Assembly (NCBI RefSeq): GCF_000153105.1
Contig: NZ_CH672376.1
Coordinates: forward strand, 2,881,964 to 2,945,963
Direction: 5' to 3'
DNA length: 64,000 bases
From: Blastopirellula marina DSM 3645
GTDB lineage: Bacteria; Planctomycetota; Planctomycetia; Pirellulales; Pirellulaceae
Position numbers and translations under genes: made by a program. This document shows, piece by piece, positions 52,387-62,896 of this stretch; the first letter of the stretch is position 1, and each line of letters starts with the position of its first letter. The notes below the pieces were generated by a model, which ran no database searches, was not told the DNA's origin, and worked only from the letters and a program-made list of their open reading frames with translations.

Positions 52387-54384
52387 ATGAAATGGCGTCT
52401 AATTTCCTGTTTCTTGCTTTGTGCCTTCCTGCTGATCGCGGGGGGGGCCGGTTGTGGTGGATCAACGCCCACGACCACCGACTCGCCAAATTCAGGCGCA
52501 TCCAGTTCTGAAGAAGAAACCTCATCGAAGGATGGGATGCCTGGGGAAGAGGGAGAAGAGGTCGCTGAGGAAGAGCCAGAGATGCTGTTGGAGCCGTTTG
52601 ACGCTCCCCCGCTCGAAGAAATTGACGCCAAAGTGAAATGGGTCGACCAGCGCGTCATTGATCCGATCGAATTGCTGGCGAAGCAGTTGGAAAAAGAGCC
52701 GCCGCTCACCGATGTCGAAACGGCGCTGCAGCTGAAGAACAATTTTCCTCCCAACAAAGAGAACAACGACAAGATCTTGTCGGCGTTGGGACGTTTGCCG
52801 AAGTCGGACCAAGAGGTCGATTATGACGCGACGATCGTCCGGCATGTCGGGGGGGACGCCAAAAGCACCAACCCGCTGATGATCAGTTCGGTGACCGAGT
52901 TTGACGTGGTCGGATTGATGGGGATCGAGATCTACGGCTTCGACTGGAACATGGATCCGCTCGCCAATTCGGACTACGTCGTCAGTTGGCAGACCAGCGA
53001 AGACGGCATGTACGACAAGCTTGTGTTGCGTGACGACATCTACTGGTCGGACGGCAAGAAGTTTACGGCGCAGGATGTGATGTTCTCGTTTCAGGTGATC
53101 ATGGATCCCGAATCGCGCGTGCCGGCCGTCAAGCAAGGAACCGACAAGATTCGTTGGGTTCAGGCCTACGACGATCAGACGGTCGTCTACTTTCACCGCG
53201 AATCGACTCCGGTCAACGTTTGGAACATCAACTTCCCGGTGATCCCCAAGCATGTTTACGAAGAAACGATCAAAGAAGATCCGACGATGCGTTTGAGTGA
53301 CGCTCACGCCAAGTTAGAGTCGAATCCGATTTGCGGCGGCGCCTACAAGTTGGTCAAGCACGATCGCGGCCAAGAGATCGTGCTGGAGCGGCGCGAAGAC
53401 TTCTACATGGTCGACGGCAAGCAAGTGCGACGAAAGCCGTACTTCAAGACGATTCGCTTCCGGATTATCGAAGATCCCAATACGGCGATGTTGGCGCTGA
53501 AGACCGGCTCGATCGAAGAGATGGCGATTACGGCCGATCTCTGGACGACGCAGGCCAACGACGACAAGTTCTATGAAAAGAATACGAAAGTAACAGCGAC
53601 CGAGTGGGTCAGCTTCCATATTTGCTGGAACACCAAGTCTCCGTTTTTTAGCGACAAACGCGTTCGCCAGGCGATGTCGTATGCGTTCGATCATCAAGAG
53701 ATGATTGACAAGCTGTTTAGCGGCCTTTACGAACCGGCGGCCGGCCCGTTTCATCCGACTTCGTGGATGTCGCCCAAACCGATGCCGGAGCCTTACCAGC
53801 AAGATCTGGACAAAGCCGAAGAACTGCTGGACGAAGCCGGCTGGGTCGATAGCGACTTTGACGGCATTCGCGATAAAGAGATCAACGGCAAGAGGGTCCG
53901 CTTCGAGTTTTCGGTCACTTGCCCTCCCAGCCCCATTATGGAACGGGTCGCGCGGTTGCTGAAGCGCAGTCTGAGCAAGATCGGCGTCGCGTGTAACATC
54001 AAGTTGGTCGAATTCACGGCGCTGCAGCAGATGAACCTGGACGGGCAGTTTGAAGCGACCTTAGGGGGCTGGGGAACGAGCACCGATCCCTATTCCTCCG
54101 AGAACATCTTCGCCACCGGCGAAGGTCGCAACTACGGACGATATTCCAATCCCGAGATCGACAAGCTGTTTGATCAAGGGCAGAAGGAATTCGATCGCGA
54201 AAAGCGAGCCGAGATCTACGGCGAGATTCACAAAATCTTGTACGAAGATCAGGTCTACACCTGGCTCTTCTATCGCAACTCGTTCTACGGTTTCAACAAG
54301 AAGCTCCGCGGCTATCGCTTTAGTCCCCGGGGACCGTACAACTACAGTCCCGGCTTCAATAGCATTTGGGCCGCCCAGCCGTAA
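52387..54384 (+). CDS. yejA: Peptide ABC transporter substrate-binding lipoprotein (YejA-like)
   Basis: The ATG at 52387 has AAAGGA upstream and opens a lipoprotein signal with lipobox GGAGC (Cys23). 665 residues. After a Ser/Thr/Glu-rich spacer (24-75) comes an SBP_bac_5 domain. Landmarks are YVVSWQTSEDGMYDKLVLRD, YWSDGKKFTAQDVMFSFQVI, NPICGGAYKLVKHDRGQEIV, VRQAMSYAFDHQEMIDKLFS and LGGWGTSTDPYSSENIF. It captures peptides in the periplasm. Its order with two permeases and a fused double ATPase matches the yejABEF operon, the uptake system for microcin C-type peptides. The ligand here is unknown. Confidence 0.85.
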   Translation: MKWRLISCFLLCAFLLIAGGAGCGGSTPTTTDSPNSGASSSEEETSSKDGMPGEEGEEVAEEEPEMLLEPFDAPPLEEIDAKVKWVDQRVIDPIELLAKQLEKEPPLTDVETALQLKNNFPPNKENNDKILSALGRLPKSDQEVDYDATIVRHVGGDAKSTNPLMISSVTEFDVVGLMGIEIYGFDWNMDPLANSDYVVSWQTSEDGMYDKLVLRDDIYWSDGKKFTAQDVMFSFQVIMDPESRVPAVKQGTDKIRWVQAYDDQTVVYFHRESTPVNVWNINFPVIPKHVYEETIKEDPTMRLSDAHAKLESNPICGGAYKLVKHDRGQEIVLERREDFYMVDGKQVRRKPYFKTIRFRIIEDPNTAMLALKTGSIEEMAITADLWTTQANDDKFYEKNTKVTATEWVSFHICWNTKSPFFSDKRVRQAMSYAFDHQEMIDKLFSGLYEPAAGPFHPTSWMSPKPMPEPYQQDLDKAEELLDEAGWVDSDFDGIRDKEINGKRVRFEFSVTCPPSPIMERVARLLKRSLSKIGVACNIKLVEFTALQQMNLDGQFEATLGGWGTSTDPYSSENIFATGEGRNYGRYSNPEIDKLFDQGQKEFDREKRAEIYGEIHKILYEDQVYTWLFYRNSFYGFNKKLRGYRFSPRGPYNYSPGFNSIWAAQP

Positions 54385-54422
54385 GTTGTCACCGCTCGCC
54401 GAAACCGAAGAAATCGAAGCCT

Positions 54423-55409
54423 ATGCTCGTTTATATCATTCGCCGATTGTTGATTAGCGTGTTAACGCTCGTCTTGATTACGGCTTTCGTCTACGGACTG
54501 ATTCGCTCGATGCCGGGCTCTCCCTTGACGGCGATGATCGCCGGCGGGGGCGACTCGTCCGACAAGTCGATCAGCACGCAGCAGTACGAGCGGATGAAAG
54601 AGCAGTTTGGGCTCAACAAGCATTGGACGCTCGGCTATTTGGATTGGTTGAACGGCGTACGCAAAGGCGATTTGCAAAACGCGCTGACGCAACCGGGAAC
54701 GGTCGCCAAGTTGATCGGCGATCGGATGGCGGCGACGTTGCTGCTATCGGTCACATCGCTGATTTTGGCTTATCTGCTGTCGATACCCCTAGGGCTCTAT
54801 TCGACCGCGAGGAACGGAACTATCCCCGAGCGCAGCACGAGTCTGATTCTCTACATGCTCTACTCGTTTCCCGTCTTCGTCGCGGCGCTTTATCTGCAGA
54901 TCTTGTTTCACGTCAACTTAGAATGGTTGCCGTTATACGGCGTCACCAGCTCCAACTACGCCGAGCTGTCGGTCTTGGGCAAAGCTTGGGACCTTTTCTT
55001 GCATTGCTTGTTGCCGGTTACGTGCTTTACCTACACGTCGCTCGCGTATTACACGCGATTCATCAAAGCGAACATGCTGGAAGTGGTGCAGCAAGATTAC
55101 ATTCGAACCGCCAAAGCGAAGGGAGTTGGCCCCTTCAAAATTTTGACGGTGCATGCGTTCCGTAACTCGTTGATCCCGTTTGTGACGTTGATCGGTCTGA
55201 CGCTGCCCAGCTTGTTTAGCGGCGCGATCATCATCGAGAAGATCTTTAGCTGGCCGGGGATGGGCGCTCTCTTTCTAGAAGCGATCAGTCAACGCGACTA
55301 CCCGCTTGAGATGGGGCTCGTCCTCATGTTTTCTGTGCTGACGTTAATGGGCCAGTTGCTCGCCGATGTGTTATACGGCGTGGTTGATCCGCGAATTACT
55401 TATTCCTAG
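54423..55409 (+). CDS. yejB: Peptide ABC transporter permease, inner membrane (YejB-like)
   Basis: 328 residues from the ATG at 54423, which opens the standard MLVYIIRRLLISVLTLVLIT first helix; an upstream frame overlaps the binding-protein gene. Six membrane segments are visible. The EAA loop for ATPase contact is near YIRTAKAKGVGPFKILTVHA. LFSGAIIIEKIFSWPGMGAL and DYPLEMGLVLMFSVLTLMGQ are family sequences near the C-terminus. It pairs with the downstream permease to form the channel. Confidence 0.9.
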   Translation: MLVYIIRRLLISVLTLVLITAFVYGLIRSMPGSPLTAMIAGGGDSSDKSISTQQYERMKEQFGLNKHWTLGYLDWLNGVRKGDLQNALTQPGTVAKLIGDRMAATLLLSVTSLILAYLLSIPLGLYSTARNGTIPERSTSLILYMLYSFPVFVAALYLQILFHVNLEWLPLYGVTSSNYAELSVLGKAWDLFLHCLLPVTCFTYTSLAYYTRFIKANMLEVVQQDYIRTAKAKGVGPFKILTVHAFRNSLIPFVTLIGLTLPSLFSGAIIIEKIFSWPGMGALFLEAISQRDYPLEMGLVLMFSVLTLMGQLLADVLYGVVDPRITYS

Positions 55410-55421
55410 ACGCAGTTAAAT

Positions 55422-56546
55422 ATGTCGAGCGAAACAGCTCCTCCTACACCCGCCCAACCGCGCGAGTCGCTTGGTTTTTGGCGCGAATCCTGGCGAAATT
55501 TTCGCCGTCGTCCCCAAGCGATGGCGGCGTTGTCGTTCGTCGTGTTCCTCTCCTTGGTCGCTTTGACGGCGCCGATGATCGTCGGCACGCGGCCGATCGT
55601 CTGCAAGTACAAAGGAGAGATCTATTTTCCGGCGACGTACTATTACTGGCGCATCCTCGGCCTGAATACGCAAGCCTACAAAACCGAGGCCGTGTTCACT
55701 AACGACAAGTTTCGCGGCGTCTATCCTGGCAATCTGAAAAAGAACGATCCCGATAGCTGGGCGATTTGGCCGCTGGTCTATCAAGATCCGTATCGACCGA
55801 TCGAGGCCGACGAGTGGCCAGGCCAGCCGGAGAGTCCCTCCGGCATTGAGGGAGCTCCCAACAAGTACAACCTGCTGGGGACCAATGACGATGGGGTCGA
55901 CGTCTTTGCGCAAATGGTCCACGCGACGCAGATCTCGTTGTTGGTCGGCTTCGTTTCGATGGGGATCGCGGCGCTGATCGGCGTGATCGTCGGTGCGCTG
56001 GCCGGATTCTACGGCGGTTGGATCGATGTGATTCTCAGTCGCGTCATCGAAGTCGTCATGTGCTTGCCGACGTTGATTTTGATCCTCGCCGTTCGATCCA
56101 TCTTGGATGACATTACGATCTGGCACTTGATGGTTTTGATCGGAGCGACCGGGTGGACCGGCATTGCACGACTCACGCGGGCCGAGTTCATGAAGATCCG
56201 CGAGATTGAGTATGTCTCAGCGGCGCGATCGCTGGGCGCCGGACAGATGCGATTGATGTTCGTGCATATCTTGCGAAACGCACTAGCGCCGATTCTGGTG
56301 CCGATCTCGTTTGGCATCGCTTCGGCGATTTTGACCGAAGGAGCATTGAGCTTTCTCGGCTTTGGGGCTCCGCCGCCGAATCCTAGTTGGGGAACGCTGC
56401 TAAGCGAAGGTCGGACGAGAATCCAGACAATGTGGTGGCTGGTCGTTTATCCCGGCATGGCGATTTTCTCGACCGTGCTCGCCTACAACCTGATCGGCGA
56501 AGGCGTACAAGAAGCGACCGATCCGCGGACGCGTGAGACGTCGTAG
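55422..56546 (+). CDS. yejE: Peptide ABC transporter permease with periplasmic insert (YejE-like)
   Basis: 374 residues, starting 12 bp after the previous stop. The distinguishing feature is a long periplasmic segment (about 50-165) between TM1 and TM2 with IVCKYKGEIYFPATYYYW and SWAIWPLVYQDPYR. This closely mirrors the RYDGSWYFP region of YejE and is absent from DppC. GTNDDGVDVFAQMVHATQIS leads into the remaining helices, and the EAA loop is REIEYVSAARSLGAGQMRLM. The insert supports assignment to the Yej rather than the Dpp/Opp group. Confidence 0.88.
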   Translation: MSSETAPPTPAQPRESLGFWRESWRNFRRRPQAMAALSFVVFLSLVALTAPMIVGTRPIVCKYKGEIYFPATYYYWRILGLNTQAYKTEAVFTNDKFRGVYPGNLKKNDPDSWAIWPLVYQDPYRPIEADEWPGQPESPSGIEGAPNKYNLLGTNDDGVDVFAQMVHATQISLLVGFVSMGIAALIGVIVGALAGFYGGWIDVILSRVIEVVMCLPTLILILAVRSILDDITIWHLMVLIGATGWTGIARLTRAEFMKIREIEYVSAARSLGAGQMRLMFVHILRNALAPILVPISFGIASAILTEGALSFLGFGAPPPNPSWGTLLSEGRTRIQTMWWLVVYPGMAIFSTVLAYNLIGEGVQEATDPRTRETS

Positions 56547-56573
56547 ACGCACACTTCTCAGACGAATTGAAAC

Positions 56574-58499
56574 ATGACTGACACGCTTGTCCAAATCGAT
56601 CATCTCAAGACCTATTTCCACACCGAAGACGGCGTGGTCAAAGCGGTCGATGACGTCTCGCTGCACTTTGACGCCGGCACGACGATGGGAATCGTCGGCG
56701 AATCGGGCTCTGGCAAAAGCGTCACGTCGCTGACGATCATGCAGCTGCTCGCCAAGTCGGCCCATATCGAAAGCGGTTCGATCTCGTTTCTGGGGCGCGA
56801 TCTGGTGAAATTGCCAGAGACCGAGATGCGCAAGATCCGCGGCAAAGATATCGGCATGATCTTTCAAGAGCCGATGACGTCGCTCAACCCGGTCTTTACC
56901 GTCGGCGCACAAGTGACCGAAGCGATCTTGCTGCATCAGAAGGTGACCAAAGCCGAAGCCAAGCAGCGCACGATCGAGTTGTTTGACGAGGTCGGAATTC
57001 CTGATCCCGAGACGCGCGTCAACTCGTATCCGCATCAAATGTCAGGCGGGCAAAAGCAACGCGTGATGATCGCGATGGCCCTTTCCTGCAATCCGAAGCT
57101 GTTGATCGCCGACGAACCGACCACCGCGCTCGACGTGACGATCCAGGCGCAGATTCTCGATATCCTGCGCAAGTTGCGCGACGAACGCGGCATGGCGGTC
57201 CTCTTCATCACGCATGATCTCGGCGTGATCGCCGATATCGCCGACCATGTGACGGTGATGTACCGCGGCAAGATCGTGGAACAAGGAGACGTCGTCTCGA
57301 TCTTCGAGAATCCTCAGCATCCTTACACCAAAGGCTTGTTGGCCTGTCGTCCCCGACTCGACACCCAATACAAACTGCTGCCGACGGTCGATGACTTTAT
57401 GGAGGTCGCGACCGACGACAAAGGTGAAGCGAAGATCATCGAGAAGTTTGTCGATGAGAAACGGCTGAACGAATTGATGACGACCGGTCGCGGGCGTTTG
57501 CTGCACCCCAAGGCCGAACTAGCCGCGATGGGGCATCCTTGGGAAGAGGGGCATCACGCCGGTGACGCAAAGATGGTTGCAGACGGTGAGAAGCCGCTGT
57601 TGGAAGTTCGCGACTTGCATGTCCATTTTCCGATTCGCAAAGGACTATTTCGCGGCGTCGCCGGCCATGTGAAAGCGGTCGACGGCGTCAGCTTCAATGT
57701 CTACCGCGGACAGACCCTCGGGTTGGTCGGCGAATCCGGTTGCGGGAAAACAACCACCGGGCGCGCGATCATTCAGTTGATTCGGCCCACATCGGGCGAG
57801 ATGTTGTTTGACGGGATCGATCTGGCGAAGTTGAACCCGGCCGCGTCAGTCTTCGACTCATGGCCTCCGACCATGCTCGATCGCTGGTCGAAGTCGAAAC
57901 AACTCCGCCGACTGCGGCGGCGATTTCAGATCATCTTCCAAGATCCGTATGGAAGTCTGAATCCGCGGATGACGGTGCAAGCGGCGATCTGCGAGCCGAT
58001 GGTGATCCAAGGGATCGGCAAAGCGAAAGAACGCCGCGATCGCGCGGCCGCGTTGTTAGAAGAAGTCGGGCTGAACGCGTCCCATTTGCGCCGCTACCCG
58101 CATGAGTTTTCAGGCGGTCAACGTCAGCGCATCTGCATCGCGCGGGCGTTGACGGTTGAGCCTGAGTTTTTGATTTGCGACGAGTCCGTTTCGGCGCTCG
58201 ACGTCTCGGTTCAGGCCCAAGTGTTAAATCTTCTAAAAGATTTGCAGCTTCGCCGCGGTCTGACTTATCTGTTCATCAGCCATGACCTGAGCGTGGTGAA
58301 GTTCATGTCGGACATGATCGCCGTGATGAACCAGGGAAAGATCGTCGAGTTTGGCCCGGCGGACAACATTTACGCCAATCCGCAGCAGGAATATACGAAG
58401 CGTCTGATCAGCGCCACGCCGCAAGATGACTTGGATCACATTCGCCGCCGCCAGGCGGAGCGGAAAACTGCCCTAGCGGCCCGTCTTTCGGCAGTTTAG
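56574..58499 (+). CDS. yejF: Fused double ATP-binding subunit of the peptide importer (YejF-like)
   Basis: 641 residues containing two complete ABC ATPase domains. The first has Walker A GESGSGKS (42-49), signature [15 protein letters not shown] and Walker [15 protein letters not shown]. The second has Walker A GESGCGKT (around 386-394), signature [15 protein letters not shown] and [14 protein letters not shown] linker of about 85 residues separates them, and each domain has the C-terminal oligopeptide ATPase extension ([14 protein letters not shown], then [12 protein letters not shown]). In Dpp/Opp systems these are separate proteins; fusion is the YejF arrangement. It lacks extra domains and powers import by both permeases. 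Confidence 0.93.
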   Translation: MTDTLVQIDHLKTYFHTEDGVVKAVDDVSLHFDAGTTMGIVGESGSGKSVTSLTIMQLLAKSAHIESGSISFLGRDLVKLPETEMRKIRGKDIGMIFQEPMTSLNPVFTVGAQVTEAILLHQKVTKAEAKQRTIELFDEVGIPDPETRVNSYPHQMSGGQKQRVMIAMALSCNPKLLIADEPTTALDVTIQAQILDILRKLRDERGMAVLFITHDLGVIADIADHVTVMYRGKIVEQGDVVSIFENPQHPYTKGLLACRPRLDTQYKLLPTVDDFMEVATDDKGEAKIIEKFVDEKRLNELMTTGRGRLLHPKAELAAMGHPWEEGHHAGDAKMVADGEKPLLEVRDLHVHFPIRKGLFRGVAGHVKAVDGVSFNVYRGQTLGLVGESGCGKTTTGRAIIQLIRPTSGEMLFDGIDLAKLNPAASVFDSWPPTMLDRWSKSKQLRRLRRRFQIIFQDPYGSLNPRMTVQAAICEPMVIQGIGKAKERRDRAAALLEEVGLNASHLRRYPHEFSGGQRQRICIARALTVEPEFLICDESVSALDVSVQAQVLNLLKDLQLRRGLTYLFISHDLSVVKFMSDMIAVMNQGKIVEFGPADNIYANPQQEYTKRLISATPQDDLDHIRRRQAERKTALAARLSAV

Positions 58500-58743
58500 A
58501 AAGGGGGATTCTTCTTCGCTCAATGGAGGCAGGGCGCAGATTGGATTGGACCCTGCTTGGTACGAATTGCCCCCAAACAGCGTGATTTCTTCCGCGACGT
58601 GAACCCGCCGCGGCTATTTTGGCTCTTCTGGTAGTTCGGATGCGAATTATTCCCCCCCTACCCTCGTTCAGGTTGTCGCTATAATGTCGAACTCCACTAC
58701 TATGATCGCCTCCTTAGGCGCAGTTCCAACCCCGGCAGAGTGC

Positions 58744-59604
58744 ATGTCGTCGCAGCAAATTTATATCAACGGTAAGTTCTTCAGCAAAGAAGAAGCGGTC
58801 GTCAGCGTCTTCGACCACGGACTGCTCTACGGCGACGGGGTTTTTGAGGGACTGCGGGTCTACGAGGGGAAAGTCTTTCGGATGGCGCAACATCTGAAAC
58901 GCCTGTACGACTCGGCCAAAGCGATCATGCTGCAAATCCCGATGCCGATCGAAGGGATGCAAGAGGCAGTGTTGGCGGCGGTTGAGAAAAACGGCTTGGA
59001 CAACTGCTATATCCGTCTGGTTATCACGCGCGGCGCCGGAACTTTGGGTCTTGGCCCCGAGCGGACCTCGAATCCGCAAGTGATCATCATCGTCGACAAG
59101 ATCGCGCTCTACCCAGAAGAGCATTATCGCAACGGGCTAGAGATCGTGACGGCGAGCACGATTCGCAATCATCCCGGCGCGTTGAGCCCGCAGATCAAGT
59201 CGCTAAACTACCTGAACAACATCATGGCGAAGGTCGAAGCTTCGAAGGCGGGCTGCCTAGAAGCGTTGATGCTGAACCACAAGGGCGAAGTCTCGGAATG
59301 CACGGCCGATAACATCTTTATCGTCCGCAACGGCGTTCTGATGACCCCGCCCACCGACGCCGGCATCCTGGAAGGGGTGACCCGCGAAGCGGTTCTCGAG
59401 CTGGCGAAAGACGCCGGCGTTCCGACCGAAGAAAAGACGCTGACTCGGCACGACGTTTACATCGCCGACGAATGCTTCATGACCGGCACCGCTGCCGAAG
59501 TGATCGCGGTGGTCCGGATCGACGGCCGCCCGATCGGCGACGCTCGACCTGGTCCAATCACCCTGAAGTTGCAAGAGCTGTTCCACAAGCTGGCTCGCAC
59601 GTAA
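58744..59604 (+). CDS. ilvE: Branched-chain amino acid aminotransferase, IlvE family
   Basis: A class IV PLP enzyme of about 286 residues. I start at 58744 because it matches the family N-terminus (MSSQQIYINGKFFSKEEAVV). An ATG at 58684 would add 20 residues; neither has a strong ribosome binding site. Landmarks are VFDHGLLYGDGVFEGLRVYE, RLVITRGAGTLGLGPERTSN, LSPQIKSLNYLNNIMAKVEA with the expected catalytic lysine in IKS, VSECTADNIFIVRNGVLMTP and LEGVTREAVLELA. It transfers the amino group in the last step of Val, Leu and Ile synthesis. Confidence 0.88.
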   Translation: MSSQQIYINGKFFSKEEAVVSVFDHGLLYGDGVFEGLRVYEGKVFRMAQHLKRLYDSAKAIMLQIPMPIEGMQEAVLAAVEKNGLDNCYIRLVITRGAGTLGLGPERTSNPQVIIIVDKIALYPEEHYRNGLEIVTASTIRNHPGALSPQIKSLNYLNNIMAKVEASKAGCLEALMLNHKGEVSECTADNIFIVRNGVLMTPPTDAGILEGVTREAVLELAKDAGVPTEEKTLTRHDVYIADECFMTGTAAEVIAVVRIDGRPIGDARPGPITLKLQELFHKLART

Positions 59605-59626
59605 GGCACGCTGGTTTTCCACAAAA

Positions 59627-59723
59627 CCGTAGCCCGAGGCGCGAGCCGAGGGGATGCGTCTGCAGCTTCAATCCACGATCGAATCACCGCGCGAATTCCC
59701 TAGGATCGCGCCTCGGGCTACGG
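59627..59723. repeat. Perfect 18-bp inverted repeat (REP-like)
   Basis: CCGTAGCCCGAGGCGCGA (59627-59644) and its exact complement (59706-59723) flank a 61-bp spacer. It lies between the convergent ilvE and sugar-dehydrogenase genes. It may be a member of a dispersed palindrome family or a shared terminator. Confidence 0.75.
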
Positions 59724-59747
59724 TGATTTGCATTACCACCGAACTCC

Positions 59748-61106
59748 CTATGCACGGACGATCTTTTCTCGTCCGTGCTCCACGTTCTTGGTTGCGTTTC
59801 TGGTGTCGATCACTAGCTGCGAGTGCGTCACGATCTGCTGATAGTCGTAATCATCGTGGTCGGTGACGATCATCACCGCGTCAAACGACGCCAGATTCTC
59901 CGGCGTTAACTCGACGCTGGTCAAATCGGGCAGGTCGTAATGGCGCATCGCCGGCAACTTCGGGATGAAGGGATCGTTGTACGAGAGGACGGCGCCCCGT
60001 TCGGACAGCAATTCCATGATCTTGAAGCTTGGGCTCTCACGCGGGTCGTCGACGTTTTTCTTGTACGCAGCTCCTAGGATTAGCACTTTGCTGCCGTTGG
60101 CCGGCTTGCGAACCAAGTTGAGCGCATCGCATAGTTTTTGAACGACGTACTGCGGCATCGACGTGTTGATCTCGCCGGCCAGTTCGATAAACCGCGTCGG
60201 CATCTCATTCGCGCGGGCTAACCAGCTGAGATAGAAAGGATCGATCGGTATACAGTGTCCGCCGAGTCCCGGCCCCGGGTAGAACGCCTGAAAGCCGAAC
60301 GGTTTGGTCTTGGCCGCTTCGATCACTTCCCACACATCAATGTCGAGCCGATCGAAGAGCAGCTTCAACTCGTTCACCAACGCGATATTCACCGCGCGAT
60401 AGGTGTTCTCGAGGATCTTACAGGCCTCAGCGACTTCGCAGCTACTGACCGGAATTGTTTTGACGACGGCCTGAGCATAAAACGCGTCGGCGATTTGCAA
60501 GCTGATCGGGTCATAGCCGCCGACCACTTTGGGAATCGCGCTGGCGGTGAAGTTGGGGTTGCCGGGATCTTCCCGTTCAGGGCTGTAGGCCAAAAAGAAG
60601 TCGACCCCCGGCGTTAGTCCTGACTGGGCCAGGATCGGCGCGACGACATCGCGCGTCGTGCCGGGATAGGTGGTGCTTTCTAGCACGACCAACTGCCCAG
60701 GGCGCAGATTCTCGGCGATCATCTGCGCCGTTGACTCGACATAGCTGAGATCGGGATCACGATTGGCCGTCAGCGGGGTCGGGACGCAGATCAGCAGAAT
60801 GTCGGCTTCGGGCAAACGCCGGGGATCGCTGGTCGCGGCAAATCGTCCGCTGGCGACCCACGCGGCGATCCACTTCGAGTCGACATGCTTGATGTAGCTC
60901 TCGCCGCGGGTCAGCGCGTCGACCTTGCGTTGGTCGACGTCAAATCCCAACGCCGAGAATTCGCTGCCGATAAATGCCTGCACTAGCGGCAGGCCGACGT
61001 AGCCCAGCCCGATTACCCCCACTTTGGCTTGCTTCGTGAGGATCGCCTGTTGAAGTTGGGCGGCTAATTGTTCGGTGCTAGCGTGTTTGCTCATGGTTTC
61101 CGTCAT
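59748..61106 (-). CDS. UDP-sugar 6-dehydrogenase (WbpA/UGDH family)
   Basis: 452 residues from the ATG at 61106; the ATG at 61094 has a slightly better site (GGAAA) and is also possible. The NAD-binding Rossmann motif is VGVIGLGYVGLPLVQAF. ADILLICVPTPLTANRDPDL and VLESTTYPGTTRDVVAPILA follow. The central domain has SSCEVAEACKILENTYRAVN. The catalytic cysteine lies in GPGLGGHCIPIDPFYL, and the C-terminal domain has VLILGAAYKKNVDDPRESPS. These enzymes oxidise UDP-GlcNAc or UDP-glucose to uronic acids for polysaccharides. The sequence fits the UDP-GlcNAc (WbpA) subgroup best. Cytoplasmic. Confidence 0.88.
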   Translation of the reverse strand: MTETMSKHASTEQLAAQLQQAILTKQAKVGVIGLGYVGLPLVQAFIGSEFSALGFDVDQRKVDALTRGESYIKHVDSKWIAAWVASGRFAATSDPRRLPEADILLICVPTPLTANRDPDLSYVESTAQMIAENLRPGQLVVLESTTYPGTTRDVVAPILAQSGLTPGVDFFLAYSPEREDPGNPNFTASAIPKVVGGYDPISLQIADAFYAQAVVKTIPVSSCEVAEACKILENTYRAVNIALVNELKLLFDRLDIDVWEVIEAAKTKPFGFQAFYPGPGLGGHCIPIDPFYLSWLARANEMPTRFIELAGEINTSMPQYVVQKLCDALNLVRKPANGSKVLILGAAYKKNVDDPRESPSFKIMELLSERGAVLSYNDPFIPKLPAMRHYDLPDLTSVELTPENLASFDAVMIVTDHDDYDYQQIVTHSQLVIDTRNATKNVEHGREKIVRA

Positions 61107-61287
61107 CGAAAGCTGCGCAGTTGACCTAACTTCAAATCGTAATTCTAGCACAGACCTCTTTACCCGTATTTCGCGAACGTTTTACCAGAAACTTTCGTCT
61201 AAGGACCTAAGGTGTCGGGCGGACTGCGATACATACAGCAGGCGAGAGTGACTCGCTGCTAACCGCAGGAAGCAAAGGAATCAAATC

Positions 61288-61596
61288 ATGTCGAAATATT
61301 ACGTTGAATCGGGTTCGGTCCAGTTGATCATTCAAGCTGCTGACGCTCGCCGCGCCGCGTTATGGTCGGTCCACCGTGTGATGGAGCAGGTGTTGCCGCT
61401 GGTCGAAGAAGTGCCGGACGAAATGGATCAAGAGCCGGTCGGCGGCATGGTCTTGGGAGACGCGATCACGCTGAACGAGCAAGGCTTCGGCCGACTTGCC
61501 GACACCCAGTATGACACGATGGACGTGGTCGCCGAATGGAGCCAGCTGATGCTGGTGCTGGACAAGATTGAAGGATTGGCGCGAGGAGTTTGCTAA
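61288..61596 (+). CDS. Small conserved hypothetical protein (102 aa)
   Basis: A compact ORF (MSKYYVESGSVQLIIQAADA) with a strand-helix pattern and an acidic middle (EEVPDEMDQEPVGGMVLGDA). No signal peptide or membrane segment. It has an AGGAA region about ten bases upstream. Sequence style suggests a conserved planctomycete protein, but I cannot name a family. It is divergently oriented from the sugar dehydrogenase gene. Confidence 0.65.
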   Translation: MSKYYVESGSVQLIIQAADARRAALWSVHRVMEQVLPLVEEVPDEMDQEPVGGMVLGDAITLNEQGFGRLADTQYDTMDVVAEWSQLMLVLDKIEGLARGVC

Positions 61597-61873
61597 ATGG
61601 CCGATTCATCGGGTTGGCCGCGATAGTTGCGCGATCGGGGCCGGCGAAGTCGGTAAGAAGCATCAACCCGACGGGTAATCCCAACACGGCGAGGTACTTA
61701 CCGATTGAAGTCGCGTTTCTCCTCTTCGAAACAAATGGGGCTTAAGGCCTCCAACGGCCAATCTGATAACCCATTGAGGTTGTCCCCTAGCAAGCATTTG
61801 ACTACACTTCGCCTCATCAATTCGCATAGGAAGCGGTTGCGGCATGGAAGCTAGCACAAGAGGATCGCATAGC

Positions 61874-62860
61874 ATGGGCGTTTCGGTCGTCGTTCCGATC
61901 TACAACGAACTAGAAAATATCCCGCTGCTTTACGAACAGATTCATAACGTCGTGTCCCAATTGGATCGACCGTATGAAATCATCTTCGTCGACGATGGGT
62001 CGAACGACGGCACTTTGGCCCGCGTTCAAGAGGTCGCCGCAAGCGATCAACACGTCAAAGTGGTCGAATTCCGCCGCAATTATGGCCAAACGGCCGCGAT
62101 GCACGCAGGCATTCAATACGCTTCGCTCGATGTCGTCATCACCATGGACGGCGATCTGCAAAACGATCCGACCGACATTCCGATGATGTTGGCCAAGATC
62201 GACGAAGGCTACGATCTGGTGCATGGTTGGCGGAAGAATCGCCAAGACACGTTCATCAATCGCAAGCTGCCGTCGAAGATCGCCAACTGGCTGATCTCGA
62301 AAGTAACGAAATTTCCGATCCATGATTTGGGCTGCACGCTGAAAGCGGTCCGTCGCGAGATCGCCCAAGAGCTAGAGCTCTATGGCGAGATGCATCGGTT
62401 TATCCCGATTTTGGCCCACCAGCGCGGCGCTCGCTGCGTCGAAGTCGTTACGCAGCATCACGCGCGCCGCTTCGGAACCACCAAATACGGCATTGGACGC
62501 ACGACTCGCGTCGTCTTGGATCTGTTGACGATCGCCTACATGCTCAACTTCTTCTCGAGCCCAATGAAACTATTCGGCCGCTTGGGGCTGGGATGCCTGA
62601 TGTTGTCGATGGCGTCCGCGCTCGGCGTGGTCGGCATGAAGTTGGCTGCCGGCGTCGATATGACCGGCAATCCGCTGCTGTTGCTCTGCGTGCTCTCCAC
62701 AATTATGGGTGGGCAGTTTTTCAGCCTGGGGATGATCGGCGAAGTCAACGCGCGGATCTATTATTCGGATCAGCGTAAGCAACCTTACGCCGTGCGGTCG
62801 CTGACCAATTTTGAGCACGACTACGATCCATCCGTGCCGTTGGATCGACGCGTCGCCTAG
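61874..62860 (+). CDS. Family 2 glycosyltransferase (dolichol-phosphate-mannose synthase / GtrB-like)
   Basis: The ATG at 61874 has AGAGGA ten bases upstream and opens with [20 protein letters not shown]; an ATG at 61844 would add ten residues. 328 residues. The GT-A core has [28 protein letters not shown] and the metal-binding [29 protein letters not shown] and [15 protein letters not shown] are typical of the DPM1/GtrB subgroup. Two C-terminal membrane helices follow (about 228-255 and 265-290). It probably transfers a sugar to a polyprenyl phosphate at the cytoplasmic membrane face. Confidence 0.88.
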   Translation: MGVSVVVPIYNELENIPLLYEQIHNVVSQLDRPYEIIFVDDGSNDGTLARVQEVAASDQHVKVVEFRRNYGQTAAMHAGIQYASLDVVITMDGDLQNDPTDIPMMLAKIDEGYDLVHGWRKNRQDTFINRKLPSKIANWLISKVTKFPIHDLGCTLKAVRREIAQELELYGEMHRFIPILAHQRGARCVEVVTQHHARRFGTTKYGIGRTTRVVLDLLTIAYMLNFFSSPMKLFGRLGLGCLMLSMASALGVVGMKLAAGVDMTGNPLLLLCVLSTIMGGQFFSLGMIGEVNARIYYSDQRKQPYAVRSLTNFEHDYDPSVPLDRRVA

Positions 62861-62896
62861 TCGCAGCGCGTGTCGTCAGTCGCCGTCGACTCGGAT

